From Oscillospiraceae bacterium (lineage in GTDB: Bacteria; Bacillota; Clostridia; Oscillospirales; Ruminococcaceae), in assembly GCA_025757985.1 (NCBI GenBank), contig CP107210.1, positions 806,001-870,000 on the forward strand: DNA of 64,000 nt. The letters are read 5' to 3'. The notes under the pieces were generated by a model. It was not told the DNA's origin and searched no databases. It saw only the letters and a list, made by a program, of their open reading frames with translations. The first letter of the stretch is position 1. Each line of letters begins with the position of its first letter. Shown in pieces: positions 16,229 to 24,427 of the stretch. The position numbers were made by a program, and so were the translations under genes.

Positions 16229-18079
16229 TTATACCCCATTCCGCAGCGCGTTGTACAGCATTTCCGCTTTGGCGTGGCTGATGCCCTTGACCTCCTCCAG
16301 ATCGGAGATGCTGGCAGCCTTGACCGCCGCAACGGTCTTGAAGTGTGCCAGCAGGGCGGCGCTGGTCTTTTCCCCCACACCGGGAATGGCCGTCAGCGTG
16401 GCAGCGTAGGAGCGCTTTTTCATCGCGCGCTTGCGGTAATCGTTGGCGTAGCGGTGCGTTTCGTCCTGAATATTCGTCACAAAGGTAAAGATATTGCGGT
16501 TGCGGTTGATTGCAATCTCGCCGCCCGCATCGTCCACAATGGCGCGGGTGCGGTGGTGGTCGTCCTTGACCATACCGAAGGTGGGGACATTCTCCAGTGC
16601 CGTGCCGCGCAGGGCCTGCCTGACTGCGCTGACCTGCCCCCTGCCGCCGTCGATGAGCAGCAGATCCGGCAGGGTGGCAAACTGGTTCTGCGGGCCGTCA
16701 GGCTTTTCCCCGCGGCGGGCCGCCTCGTATTCCGCCGCACGGCGGGAGAGCGTTTCTGCCAGCGAGGCATAGTCGTCCGTGCCCGCGACGGTCTTCATCT
16801 TAAAGCGGCGGTAGCCCGAACGGTGCGGCTTTCCGTCCTGAAACACGACCATACCGCAGACGCTGGAGCCATCGCCCCAGTTGGAGATATCGTAGCTCTC
16901 GATAACGCGGGGCGGCTCCTTCAGGCCAAGCAGCTGGGCGGCCTCCTCCAGCAGCTTTTCCTCGCGGGTGTAACGGCCGCTCTCACGGCCAAGGCGCTCC
17001 ACGGCATTGGTGTAGGCCATTGTGACCAGCTTTGCCACATCACCGCGCTGCGGCACATAAAGCTCGACCTTTGTGCCGCGGGCCCGGTTCAGTGCCTCAT
17101 TCAGCGCCTCGGCATCGGGCGGCAGGGCGTCCACAGCGATGGTTCTGGGGATGTTCTCACCGTCCAGATAATACTGCGGCAGGAACTCCTCCCGCACGGC
17201 GTTGATGTCGGTGGTATCGTGGAAAACGAATTCCCGCTTGTCAGTCAGGCGGCCGTCCCGGTAGCGCAGCACAGCGGCGCAGACCGCATGGGTCGTGCCT
17301 GCCAGCGCGATGACATCCATTTCGGTATCGCTGTCCATAACGACCTTCTGGCCTGCGGCCACACGGTCAATGGCCATGATCTGATCGCGCAGCAGGGCGG
17401 CCGTTTCAAAGTCAAGGCGCTCGGAGGCGGCCTCCATCTTATCGCGCAGCTGCTTGACGATGTCCTTTTTGCCGTAGCGGATCATCCGCAGCGCGCCCTG
17501 TACTGCATCGTTGTAGGCCTCACAGCTGATTTTGCCGCTGCACACTGCCATGCACTTTCCGATGTGGGCATTCAGGCAGGGGCGGCCCTTGCCAAGCTCC
17601 TGCGGGAAGCTCTTGCTGCAGCGGGGCAGCAAAAAGCAATTCTGCGCTGTTTCCACCATCTCCCGCACGGCAAACGATGAGGTGAACGGGCCGATATAGT
17701 CGGCGTCATCGTCATCCTTCTGCAGTGCAGCCGAAATGCGCGGCCATGCACCGCGCGTGACCTTGACATAGCTGTAGCCCTTGTCGTCCTTGAGCAAAAT
17801 ATTGTACTTCGGTGTGTGGGCCTTGATCTGGCTGGCCTCCAGCACAAGCGCCTCAAACTCGCTCTGGCAGACGATGACATCAAAGGTGAACGCATGGGCG
17901 ATCATCTGGCTGACCTTGGCATCGTGGGGCACCCCCTCACGGAAATACTGCGACACGCGCGTTTTAAGGCGCTTGGCCTTGCCGATATAGATGATCGTGT
18001 CTGTTTTGTCACGGATGATATACACGCCGGGCAGCAGCGGCAGCATGCAGGCTTTTTTGTAGAGTTCAGCTTTTGTCAT
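16229..18079 (-). CDS. uvrC: Excinuclease ABC subunit C
   Basis: A 616-aa nucleotide-excision-repair nuclease. GIY-YIG domain at about 15-95 (GVYIIRD, YIGKAKRLKTRV) makes the 3' incision. A UVR helix pair near 200 (VKQLRDKMEAASERLDFETAALLRDQI) binds UvrB. The C-terminal RNase H-like nuclease (LLIDGGRGQVSA) makes the 5' incision, and helix-hairpin-helix motifs (AIPGVGEKTSAALLAHF) close the protein. Start at 18079 follows AGAAAGG by 7 bases; an upstream extension lacks family similarity. Monocistronic between a repeat element and the HPr terminator. Confidence 0.96.
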   Translation of the reverse strand: MTKAELYKKACMLPLLPGVYIIRDKTDTIIYIGKAKRLKTRVSQYFREGVPHDAKVSQMIAHAFTFDVIVCQSEFEALVLEASQIKAHTPKYNILLKDDKGYSYVKVTRGAWPRISAALQKDDDDADYIGPFTSSFAVREMVETAQNCFLLPRCSKSFPQELGKGRPCLNAHIGKCMAVCSGKISCEAYNDAVQGALRMIRYGKKDIVKQLRDKMEAASERLDFETAALLRDQIMAIDRVAAGQKVVMDSDTEMDVIALAGTTHAVCAAVLRYRDGRLTDKREFVFHDTTDINAVREEFLPQYYLDGENIPRTIAVDALPPDAEALNEALNRARGTKVELYVPQRGDVAKLVTMAYTNAVERLGRESGRYTREEKLLEEAAQLLGLKEPPRVIESYDISNWGDGSSVCGMVVFQDGKPHRSGYRRFKMKTVAGTDDYASLAETLSRRAAEYEAARRGEKPDGPQNQFATLPDLLLIDGGRGQVSAVRQALRGTALENVPTFGMVKDDHHRTRAIVDDAGGEIAINRNRNIFTFVTNIQDETHRYANDYRKRAMKKRSYAATLTAIPGVGEKTSAALLAHFKTVAAVKAASISDLEEVKGISHAKAEMLYNALRNGV

Positions 18080-18143
18080 GGACAGGCCTTTCTTACGGCA
18101 GCGCCGCTGCGCCCGATGCGCTGTATGCGGTGCCGCCGTATAC

Positions 18144-18172
18144 AAAAAAAGCGGCGGGTCACCCCACCGCTG
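18144..18172 (-). terminator. Terminator after the HPr gene
   Basis: On the minus strand, GCGG-T-GGG, loop, CCC-G-CCGC followed by seven T. It closes the single-gene HPr transcript before uvrC. Confidence 0.88.
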
Positions 18173-18187
18173 ATTGTTTAAGGAAGA

Positions 18188-18451
18188 TTACTCGGCAAAG
18201 CCGGAGCTGACCAGCTTGACCAGACCGTCAACTGCAGCCTGCTCATCGGCACCGTCAGCAATAATGCGGATGGTGGTGCCGCCGACGATGCCCAAACTCA
18301 GGACACCGAGCAGAGACTTGGCGTTGACACGGCGCTCCTCCTTCTCGACCCAGATGGAGGACTTGTATTCGTTGGCCTTCTGGATGAAGAAGGTAGCCGG
18401 ACGGGCGTGCAGACCAACCTGATTCTCAACGGTAACTTCTTTAACGTACAT
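18188..18451 (-). CDS. ptsH: HPr-family phosphocarrier protein
   Basis: An 87-aa HPr fold. Active His15 lies in VGLHARPA and the regulatory Ser46 in RRVNAKSLLG, so both the PTS phosphotransfer site and the HPr-kinase site are present. It can therefore act in sugar PTS and, as HPr-Ser-P, in CcpA-type catabolite control; PTS enzymes are not in this window. AGGAGAGAATAACT precedes the ATG. It has its own promoter and terminator. Confidence 0.93.
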   Translation of the reverse strand: MYVKEVTVENQVGLHARPATFFIQKANEYKSSIWVEKEERRVNAKSLLGVLSLGIVGGTTIRIIADGADEQAAVDGLVKLVSSGFAE

Positions 18452-18554
18452 AGTTATTCTCTCCTACTTTTGAAAATAATATGCCCCTGTGTATCTACCG
18501 CGGGCGACTTCCAGGCGGTCTATTGCGTGTTAATACGCCGCCTTGATTGTCTCT

Positions 18555-18583
18555 ATTTTATCCTATTCGGTCGATTTTGTACA
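18555..18583 (-). promoter_or_regulatory. Candidate HPr promoter
   Basis: Minus-strand TGTACA (18583-18578), 17-bp spacer, TAAAAT (18560-18555), giving a leader of about 100 bases. The rest of the 250-bp gap to trmD shows nothing recognisable. Confidence 0.4.
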
Positions 18584-18700
18584 GTGGAAAATTGCAAATT
18601 TGGCATGATTCTGTAATTCTGCCAAATCTTCGCGCGCGCGTTTGTGCAACTTTGCCAGTTTATTTTCAACATCGTTGTGGATTGACGACAAAAACAACGG

Positions 18701-19933
18701 TCAGCCCTGATAGCGCATTTCCAATTCTTCACAGTACAGCGCCGCAAAGGCGTTTGCATCGGCGGGATCATAGCGGTGCAGCACGCTGCCGGTCAGCCGC
18801 CAGCCCATCCGCTTGTACAGCGCAATCGCGCGGGTGTTGGTGTTCAGCACCCCCAAGGTCGGGTGCAGATGCTCCGGCAGCTTTTTGCGGGCAAAATCCA
18901 GCATCTTAGCGCCATATCCCCTGCCGCGGGCCGCTTCGGTCACAAACAGGCGGCCGATCTCCCCCGTTTTGTGGCAGACACCCACCATACCGTCAGCGCT
19001 GTCTTTGGTGTAGTGCAGATAGAACGCCCAGCCGTTCTTTTTATCCTCCTGTAGCATAGGCAGATGGGTCTGCGGGGTGAGCATTTCCAGATATTGCTCC
19101 GCACAGACTGCCTCGCAGACAGCACAGCGTCCCTCGGTCATCAGCGCAGCGCAAAGGCTGAGCTGTTCGTCATTTTTCACAAGGCGCATATTTTCGCCGC
19201 GCTTCCACTTCGGCAGCTCGGTCAGCGGGTGGCTCTCGCACCAGGCGTCATACAGGTCGGGGCGGCGCTCACGGGTCCGTTCACGGCTTTGGGCACCGCG
19301 CCATTCGTCAATTTTTTTGTGGTCGCCGGTCAGCAGCACCGGCGGCACAGCGCGTCCTTCCCACACTTCGGGGCGGGTAAACTGGGGATATTCCAGCAGT
19401 CCGTCCCAGTAACTCTCGTCCTGATAGCCTTTTTCCTCAGCCAGCACACCGGGCTGCAGGCGCAGCACGCTGTCGGCCACGACAAGGCTGGCCAACTCAC
19501 CGCCGGTCAGCACATAATCACCGATCGAGATCTCCTCATCGCCGAAGGCGTCAATGACCCGCTGGTCAATGCCCTCATAATGGCCGCAGACAAGCGTAAC
19601 GGCGTCATAGGAGGCCAGCTCCCGGGCCTTTTCCTCATTGTAGGGGCGGCCCGCAGCCGTCAGGAACACCACATGGGGCTTTTGCCGCCCCTGCCCGGCA
19701 CACTGGGCCTGCACAGCCCGCAGGCAGTCGGCGATGGGCTGGGCGTACAGCACCATGCCGCAGCCGCCGCCGTAGGGGTAGTCATCGGTCTGCTTCTGCT
19801 TGTTTTTTGTATAGTCGCGGATCTGGTGACAGTGCGCCTCGAACAGGTTCTTCGCGCGTGCGCGGCCCAGAATACTGGCCGAGAGGAAGCTGTCACACAG
19901 CTCGGGAAAAAGCGTTACGATATCAATGCGCAT
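18701..19933 (-). CDS. trmD: tRNA (guanine37-N1)-methyltransferase fused to a GNAT acetyltransferase domain
   Basis: A 410-aa protein. Residues 1-240 are a full TrmD: MRIDIVTLFPE start, DDYPYGGGCGMVL, the knotted SAM site (CGHYEGIDQRV, SIGDYVLTGGE) and the C-terminal helical part. TrmD makes m1G37 in tRNA to prevent frameshifting. Residues about 245-410 are an extra GNAT domain with acetyl-CoA loop RGRGYGAKML and NTRAIALYKRMGW. TrmD is normally about 240-250 aa. No stop or frame change was seen at the joint (LPKWKRGENMRLVK), so the fusion looks genuine. rimM ends 4 bases before its ATG. Confidence 0.93.
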   Translation of the reverse strand: MRIDIVTLFPELCDSFLSASILGRARAKNLFEAHCHQIRDYTKNKQKQTDDYPYGGGCGMVLYAQPIADCLRAVQAQCAGQGRQKPHVVFLTAAGRPYNEEKARELASYDAVTLVCGHYEGIDQRVIDAFGDEEISIGDYVLTGGELASLVVADSVLRLQPGVLAEEKGYQDESYWDGLLEYPQFTRPEVWEGRAVPPVLLTGDHKKIDEWRGAQSRERTRERRPDLYDAWCESHPLTELPKWKRGENMRLVKNDEQLSLCAALMTEGRCAVCEAVCAEQYLEMLTPQTHLPMLQEDKKNGWAFYLHYTKDSADGMVGVCHKTGEIGRLFVTEAARGRGYGAKMLDFARKKLPEHLHPTLGVLNTNTRAIALYKRMGWRLTGSVLHRYDPADANAFAALYCEELEMRYQG

Positions 19934-19937
19934 CTGC

Positions 19938-20468
19938 TCAGTCCTCGTCGCCGTTCACAGCATCGGTGAACATCCCCTCGATGGGGGTGATCAGAATGCG
20001 GCGGTTTTCCATGTCGATGGTTTTGACAAACTCCGGCACGGCGGGCAGCATGTGCTCCTCCCCCGCCGCATCGGTCACGGTGTAGATGTCCTGCGCAGCC
20101 GGATGCTCCACATTCGTCAGGCGGCCGTAGACGCGGCCGGTATCGGCATCTGCGACCTCACAGTCCAACAGATCGTCAATGAAGTAGCGGCCCTTGGGCA
20201 GCCGGGCATCGGCCTTGGCCAGATAGTACACCCGGCCCACCTGCGCGCGGGCGGCGTCCATATCGGTAATGCCGTCCAGCCGCAGCAGGATCACATTGCC
20301 CTGTGCGCGCACGCCCAGCACGCGGGTCTCGCCCGCGCCCTCGGCCGTGCTGAACAGCCGCTTGAATTTTGTCAGAAACGCCGCGCCGTCACAGAGCGGC
20401 AGGGCCTTCATTTCGCCGCGCACGCCGTGGGTGGACACGATCTTGCAGGCGGGAAGGTAGTTTCGCAT
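19938..20468 (-). CDS. rimM: Ribosome maturation factor RimM
   Basis: A 176-aa protein with the RimM beta-barrel (YLPACKIVSTHGVRGEMKALPLCD) and the PRC-barrel (KGRYFIDDLLDCEV; HMLPAVPEFVKTIDMENRRILI, P-x-x-x-x-F). It binds S19 and helps mature the 30S head. Start at 20468 follows CAGGAGGAATAT; an upstream in-frame ATG would run through the hairpin at 20489-20518. Between khpA and trmD, the usual order. Confidence 0.94.
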   Translation of the reverse strand: MRNYLPACKIVSTHGVRGEMKALPLCDGAAFLTKFKRLFSTAEGAGETRVLGVRAQGNVILLRLDGITDMDAARAQVGRVYYLAKADARLPKGRYFIDDLLDCEVADADTGRVYGRLTNVEHPAAQDIYTVTDAAGEEHMLPAVPEFVKTIDMENRRILITPIEGMFTDAVNGDED

Positions 20469-20485
20469 ATATTCCTCCTGATACA

Positions 20486-20518
20486 GAAAAAGCACTTTAC
20501 CCTGCGGCAAAGTGCTTT
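20486..20518 (-). terminator. Hairpin with T-run between khpA and rimM
   Basis: Minus-strand AAAGCACTTT (20518-20509), 10-base loop, AAAGTGCTTT (20498-20489), then TTC. It looks like an intrinsic terminator inside the ribosome-maturation operon, so a partial attenuator is likely. Confidence 0.65.
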
Positions 20519-20528
20519 GTAACGGGTC

Positions 20529-20762
20529 TTAGTCGATCTCAACGATGACCTTTTCGCCCTGACGGACAGCCGCGGCACGCATGACAACGCGGATCGCCTT
20601 GGCGATGCGGCCCTGCTTGCCGATGACGCGGCCCATATCGGCCTCAGCCACCTTGAGGTGGTACACAACAGTGCCGTCCTCACGCATGGGATCAACAGTC
20701 ACCTGCACGGCCTCCTTGTCCTCGACAAGGCCGCGGGCAACGGCTAATAAGAGTTCCTGCAT
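20529..20762 (-). CDS. khpA: KH-domain RNA-binding protein KhpA
   Basis: A 77-aa single KH domain with the GxxG loop in VIGKQGRIAKAIRVV. KhpA (formerly YlqC) pairs with KhpB/EloR and binds RNA broadly, affecting cell elongation in streptococci. It sits between rpsP and rimM as in most Firmicutes. AGGGAGGGAACGCCAC precedes the ATG. Confidence 0.94.
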   Translation of the reverse strand: MQELLLAVARGLVEDKEAVQVTVDPMREDGTVVYHLKVAEADMGRVIGKQGRIAKAIRVVMRAAAVRQGEKVIVEID

Positions 20763-20792
20763 GTGGCGTTCCCTCCCTAAAAAGCGAACAGA

Positions 20793-21032
20793 TTACAGAA
20801 CAGCGGCCTTCTTCAGGATCTCGCGGACAGTGTCGGTGGGCTGAGCGCCGTTGGACAGCCACTGCTTGGCCTTCTCAGCGTCGATCTTGACGACAGAGGG
20901 CTCCTTGGTCGGATCGTAGTAGCCGATCTCCTCGATGAAACGGCCATCACGGGCAAAGCGGCTGTCAGCAACAACAACGCGGTAGAAAGGAGCCTTCTTG
21001 GCGCCCATGCGGCGCAGACGAATCTTAACCAT
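20793..21032 (-). CDS. rpsP: 30S ribosomal protein S16
   Basis: A 79-aa protein matching S16 along its length (MVKIRLRRMGAKKAPFYRVVVADSRFARDGRFIEEIGYYDP). GGAGGAATATTACT precedes the ATG. It follows ffh in the same direction. Confidence 0.97.
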   Translation of the reverse strand: MVKIRLRRMGAKKAPFYRVVVADSRFARDGRFIEEIGYYDPTKEPSVVKIDAEKAKQWLSNGAQPTDTVREILKKAAVL

Positions 21033-21054
21033 AGTAATATTCCTCCAAAAATTG

Positions 21055-21109
21055 TTTACGGCCCTTGGTTGGGCATCTTTAATATATTGTACATCCCGTG
21101 GGCCGTAAA
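21055..21109 (-). other. 10-bp inverted repeat in the ffh-rpsP gap
   Basis: Arms TTTACGGCCC (21055-21064) and GGGCCGTAAA (21100-21109) enclose a 35-base AT-rich segment. In RNA it would be a long-looped stem followed by ATTTTTGG just before the rpsP ribosome site. It could be an attenuator, an rRNA-like processing stem or an internal promoter region; the sequence alone does not decide. Confidence 0.45.
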
Positions 21110-21136
21110 GCCGAGCGGGTCATACCTTTGTGAAAA

Positions 21137-22492
21137 TCAGCGGCCAAAGCCTTTAAAGCCGCCTCTGCCGCCCATGCTCCCGAGGCCGCGCATAAAAGCC
21201 TTGGGGTTGCGCTTGACCTTTTTCATCATCTTCTGCATTGCTTCAAACTGGCGCAGCAGCTTGTTGACATCCTCGACCGAGGTGCCGGAGCCGGCCGCGA
21301 TGCGGCGCTTGCGCTTGGGGTTGATGATGTCGGGCTTGGCGCGTTCTGCAGGGGTCATGGAGTAGATGATAGCCTCGATGCGGGGCAGCGCCTTATCATC
21401 GAGGGAATCGGCATCGATCTGACTGCCGCCGGGCATCATCGCCAGCAGCGAGGCAGCGCCGCCCATCTTCTTGATCTGCTGGAACTGGGCCAGCAGGTCG
21501 TTCATGTCGAACTTGTTTTCCATCAGGCGCTTGGCTGCGGCCTCAGCTTCCTTGTCGTTCTGGACGCTCTGGGCTTTCTCAATCAGGGAAAGCACATCGC
21601 CCATGCCAAGGATGCGGTTGGCCATCCGCGCCGGGTAGAACGGCTCAAGATCCTCAAGCTTCTCGCCCGTGCCCTGAAAATAGATCGGCATACCGGTGAC
21701 GGCCAGCACCGAGAGCGCCGCACCGCCGCGGGTATCACCATCGGTCTTGGTCAGAATGACGCCGCTGATGCCGACCTTCTCATTGAAGGTCTTGGCCACA
21801 TTGACGGCCTCCTGACCAGCCATGGCGTCCACGACCAGCAGGGTCTCATCGACCTCGACTGCCTGCTTGATCCGCACCAGCTCATCCATAAGCTGGTCAT
21901 CGATCTGCAGGCGGCCTGCCGTATCGAGAATGACAATATCATTGCCGTGATCCTTCGCGTAGGCCATCGCCTTCTGGGCGATAAGCTCGGGCTTTTCGGT
22001 GCCCAGCGTAAAGACGGGAACACCGGCCTGTTCGCCGACCACCTTCAACTGCTCAATGGCGGCGGGGCGGTAGATGTCGCAGGCAACCAGCAGCGGGCGG
22101 CGGCCCTGACTGCGGTAGAATTTGCCGAGCTTGGCAGCATGGGTGGTCTTGCCGTTGCCCTGCAGGCCGCACATCATCAGCACGGTCTGGCCCTTGTTTT
22201 TCAGGCGCAGGTATTTCGGCTCATTGCCGCCCATAAGGCTGGTCAATTCCTCGTTGACGATCTTGACGACCTGCTGGGCGGGGGTCAGGCTCTCCATGAC
22301 CTCCTGCCCCATCGCGCGCTCCGAAACCTGAGCGCAGAAGTCCTTGGCAACCTTGTAGTTGACATCGGCCTCCAGCAGCGCCATACGCACCTCGCGCATA
22401 GCGGCCTTAATGTCGGCCTCGTTCAGCTTGCCCTTGCCGCGCAGCTTTTTGAAAACGCCATTCAAGCGCTCTGTTAAAGACTCAAAGGCCAT
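21137..22492 (-). CDS. ffh: Signal recognition particle protein Ffh
   Basis: A 451-aa SRP54 GTPase. N domain, then G1 GLQGNGKTTHAAKL, DTAGRL, TKTDGDTRGGAAL and the G-x-G-E-K-L-E-D-L-E-P-F closing loop. The C-terminal M domain is methionine-rich (MMKKVKRNPKAFMRGLGSM) and binds 4.5S RNA and signal sequences. Start at 22492 has AGGAGG six bases upstream, whereas an ATG two codons earlier would have no spacing. Overlaps ylxM by 11 bases. Confidence 0.97.
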   Translation of the reverse strand: MAFESLTERLNGVFKKLRGKGKLNEADIKAAMREVRMALLEADVNYKVAKDFCAQVSERAMGQEVMESLTPAQQVVKIVNEELTSLMGGNEPKYLRLKNKGQTVLMMCGLQGNGKTTHAAKLGKFYRSQGRRPLLVACDIYRPAAIEQLKVVGEQAGVPVFTLGTEKPELIAQKAMAYAKDHGNDIVILDTAGRLQIDDQLMDELVRIKQAVEVDETLLVVDAMAGQEAVNVAKTFNEKVGISGVILTKTDGDTRGGAALSVLAVTGMPIYFQGTGEKLEDLEPFYPARMANRILGMGDVLSLIEKAQSVQNDKEAEAAAKRLMENKFDMNDLLAQFQQIKKMGGAASLLAMMPGGSQIDADSLDDKALPRIEAIIYSMTPAERAKPDIINPKRKRRIAAGSGTSVEDVNKLLRQFEAMQKMMKKVKRNPKAFMRGLGSMGGRGGFKGFGR

Positions 22493-22880
22493 CGGCATCC
22501 TCCTGCGTGTCCAAGCGTTGTAAGATCGTAAGCATTTCCTGCGTATCGTGGTTGATGCGCGGATCCGGCGTGAAGCAGCCGGAATTGCAGCAGCGAACCT
22601 CCGTGACGAGCACCCGCAGGCGATCCAAATCGGCCTGCATCCGGGTGTGGCGGCGGGCGTTGCCGAGCTTTGCTTCCAGCTCGTCCAGTGCGGCCTCGCC
22701 ATGCTTGATGGCGTCCCGCACCCCCTGCCGTGTGATGCCGAGATTTTCGGCAATTTCAGCTAAGGACAAATCCTCGTCATAGTATTCTGTCAGGATGACG
22801 CGCTGTTTTTCCGTCAGAACCGGACCGTAGAAGTCCAGCAGGACGGAGTAGGCAAGGTTTTTCTGCGGCTTACCGGCCAT
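22482..22880 (-). CDS. ylxM: YlxM/p13-type SRP-associated DNA-binding protein
   Basis: A 132-aa protein with a sigma-70 region 4-like helix-turn-helix (LTEKQRVILTEYYDEDLSLAEIAENLGITRQGVRDAIKHGE). YlxM genes stand directly before ffh in Firmicutes and the Streptococcus homologue modulates SRP GTPase activity. This copy has a C-terminal extension of about 40 residues with a CCNSGC cluster of unknown meaning. Confidence 0.9.
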   Translation of the reverse strand: MAGKPQKNLAYSVLLDFYGPVLTEKQRVILTEYYDEDLSLAEIAENLGITRQGVRDAIKHGEAALDELEAKLGNARRHTRMQADLDRLRVLVTEVRCCNSGCFTPDPRINHDTQEMLTILQRLDTQEDADGL

Positions 22881-23036
22881 GCCCGCGCCCCCTTTGCTGC
22901 TTGTGAAGGCTGTGTAAAGTAATTTTCTTTACATCAGCCTATGAATTATAACAGAACAGGCGCCGGAAGTCAAGTCCGTAGAGCGATTTTTTGAAGAAAT
23001 ACGGCAGATTTTTTAGCAGCGCCGTGAGGGTATACG

Positions 23037-23180
23037 GGGAAAGCCCCTCCGACTTCGCTGCGCTCGTCACCTCCCCGCATAGCGAGGAGGCTTTCTCGCG
23101 GGCTTTGCCCGCGCAAAAAACGCCCCACGAAGTGGGGAGCTGGCCGAGCCTGCGAGGCCTGAGGGGCCTCCCCCTTCGCC
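23037..23180. repeat. Two head-to-head units of a hairpin repeat family (related to 35.2 kb)
   Basis: The right unit (about 23120-23180) reads CCCCAC-GAA-GTGGGG then AGCTGG, a variable hairpin and GAGGGGC, matching the 35.2 kb element block by block. The left unit (about 23037-23095) is the same on the minus strand (GGGGAGGTGACGAGCG, then GGAGGGGC). A GCGGGC-TTT-GCCCGC hairpin lies between them. The 22.9-23.25 kb gap otherwise holds only a TATAAT at 23226-23231. Confidence 0.65.
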
Positions 23181-23269
23181 GCAATATTTTTCTCTCCATC
23201 CATAGCAAACCGCCCCGAACTATGCTATAATAAAAATGTTGTCGTTTTTTGAAAGTGAGGTGTCTGTCT

Positions 23270-24163
23270 GTGCCCATCCTGCGCAGTTATTATCAGGAGG
23301 TCTACCGTTCGCCGGTCGTGCGGCTGGACGGCTACTCCGGCCGCCATGGTTTGGAGGCAGGCATCCTCGCCTATCTGGATTTCGGCGGTGCAACCGGTAC
23401 CTCCAAGGACGGTCTGGCCGAGACAATGCTGGCCTTTGCGACCGAGCGCGGCACGCTGCAGCCCGGCATGCCGGTGGTGGAGGTAAGCTCCGGCAGCTTC
23501 GGCGCGGCGCTGGCCGTCAGCTGTGCAACCACAGGACACCCCTGCATCCTTGTTGTGCCGAGCAACCTGCCCATTGCACGGCGCAAGCATTTACAGGACT
23601 TGGGCGCGCGCATCATTGCCTGCAGCAGCGGCGGCCGCCGCGCCATGGAGCGCATCGCCGAGGACACCGCCAAGCGATATGGCGGATATTACACCCACTA
23701 TTTTTCCAACGATGATAACCCCGAGTATCACCGCCGGGTGACCGGCCCGCAGATCTTAAAGCACGCGGGCGATGCGATCGACGCCGTGGTCATCGGCGTG
23801 GGCAGCGGCGGGACCATCACCGGTGTGGCCGAGTACATAAAGGCATGGAACAGCATGGTGCGCATCGTGGCCGTGGAGCCTGCCGAGTGCGCCGCCATCT
23901 CTGGCGGGTTCATCGGCCAGCACAGCATTGCGGGCATCGGCCCCGGCTTTGTGCCGGAGAATTACAACCCCTATGTAGTGGACACCGTGCTGACCGTCAC
24001 CTCCGCCGATGCCGAGCGTGCCGCGCGGGAGGTGCTGTTCTTTGACGGCGTACCCGCCTGCACCAGCGCCGGTGCCACCCTGGCCGCCGCCGTGCAGCTG
24101 ATGGGCATGGGCAAGGCCAAGCGTCCCCTGTGCGTCTTTGCCGGGCGGCGCACCTACGAATAA
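23270..24163 (+). CDS. Divergent cysteine synthase/CBS-like PLP enzyme
   Basis: A 297-aa fold-type II PLP enzyme. The Schiff-base lysine is in GGATGTSKDGLAE, the phosphate-binding loop is GVGSGGTITGVAEYIK, and the C-terminal pyridine-N contact is in CTSAGATLAA. The substrate loop reads SSGSFG where O-acetylserine sulfhydrylases have TSGNTG, so the usual Asn is Ser. With IGPGFVP kept, the family is clear but the substrate may differ. GTG at 23270 is chosen because GTGAGGTG lies 8-10 bases upstream; a TTG 21 bases earlier is the alternative. Confidence 0.82.
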   Translation: MPILRSYYQEVYRSPVVRLDGYSGRHGLEAGILAYLDFGGATGTSKDGLAETMLAFATERGTLQPGMPVVEVSSGSFGAALAVSCATTGHPCILVVPSNLPIARRKHLQDLGARIIACSSGGRRAMERIAEDTAKRYGGYYTHYFSNDDNPEYHRRVTGPQILKHAGDAIDAVVIGVGSGGTITGVAEYIKAWNSMVRIVAVEPAECAAISGGFIGQHSIAGIGPGFVPENYNPYVVDTVLTVTSADAERAAREVLFFDGVPACTSAGATLAAAVQLMGMGKAKRPLCVFAGRRTYE

Positions 24164-24176
24164 ATTGTAAAATCTG

Positions 24177-24220
24177 CACACGCGCCCCGCACCGGGCTTT
24201 TCCGGTGCGGGGCGCGTGTG
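24177..24220. terminator. 19-bp perfect hairpin after the PLP enzyme
   Basis: CACACGCGCCCCGCACCGG (24177-24195), loop GCTTTT, and its exact complement (24202-24220). There is no T-run; TTAA of the MITE-like element follows seven bases later, so the original T-rich tail may have been displaced by that insertion. Confidence 0.6.
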
Positions 24221-24230
24221 GTATACTTAA

Positions 24231-24402
24231 GGCAACACCGCACAATTCCCGCCTGACGGCTTAAGCACCGCTCCGGCGGCTGCGGCACGGCATCTGCGTT
24301 GCCAAAATGCTCGATAAGACATCCAGTATTATCTGCGCTTTTGGCTTAGCAGCTGCCGCACCTCGCTCGCCGTATCGGCACTTAGAATTATGCGGTATTA
24401 CC
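24231..24402. mobile_element. 172-bp MITE-like element with terminal inverted repeats and TTAA flanks
   Basis: The 17-bp ends GGCAACACCGCACAATT (24231-24247) and the complement of AATTATGCGGTATTACC (24386-24402) match at 13 or 14 of 17 positions. Each end abuts TTAA (24227-24230, 24403-24406), a possible target duplication. The interior has no gene. It is non-autonomous; no transposase with such ends was seen in the window. Confidence 0.72.
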
Positions 24403-24427
24403 TTAAAGAAAAAGGCGGTGTTCTGTC

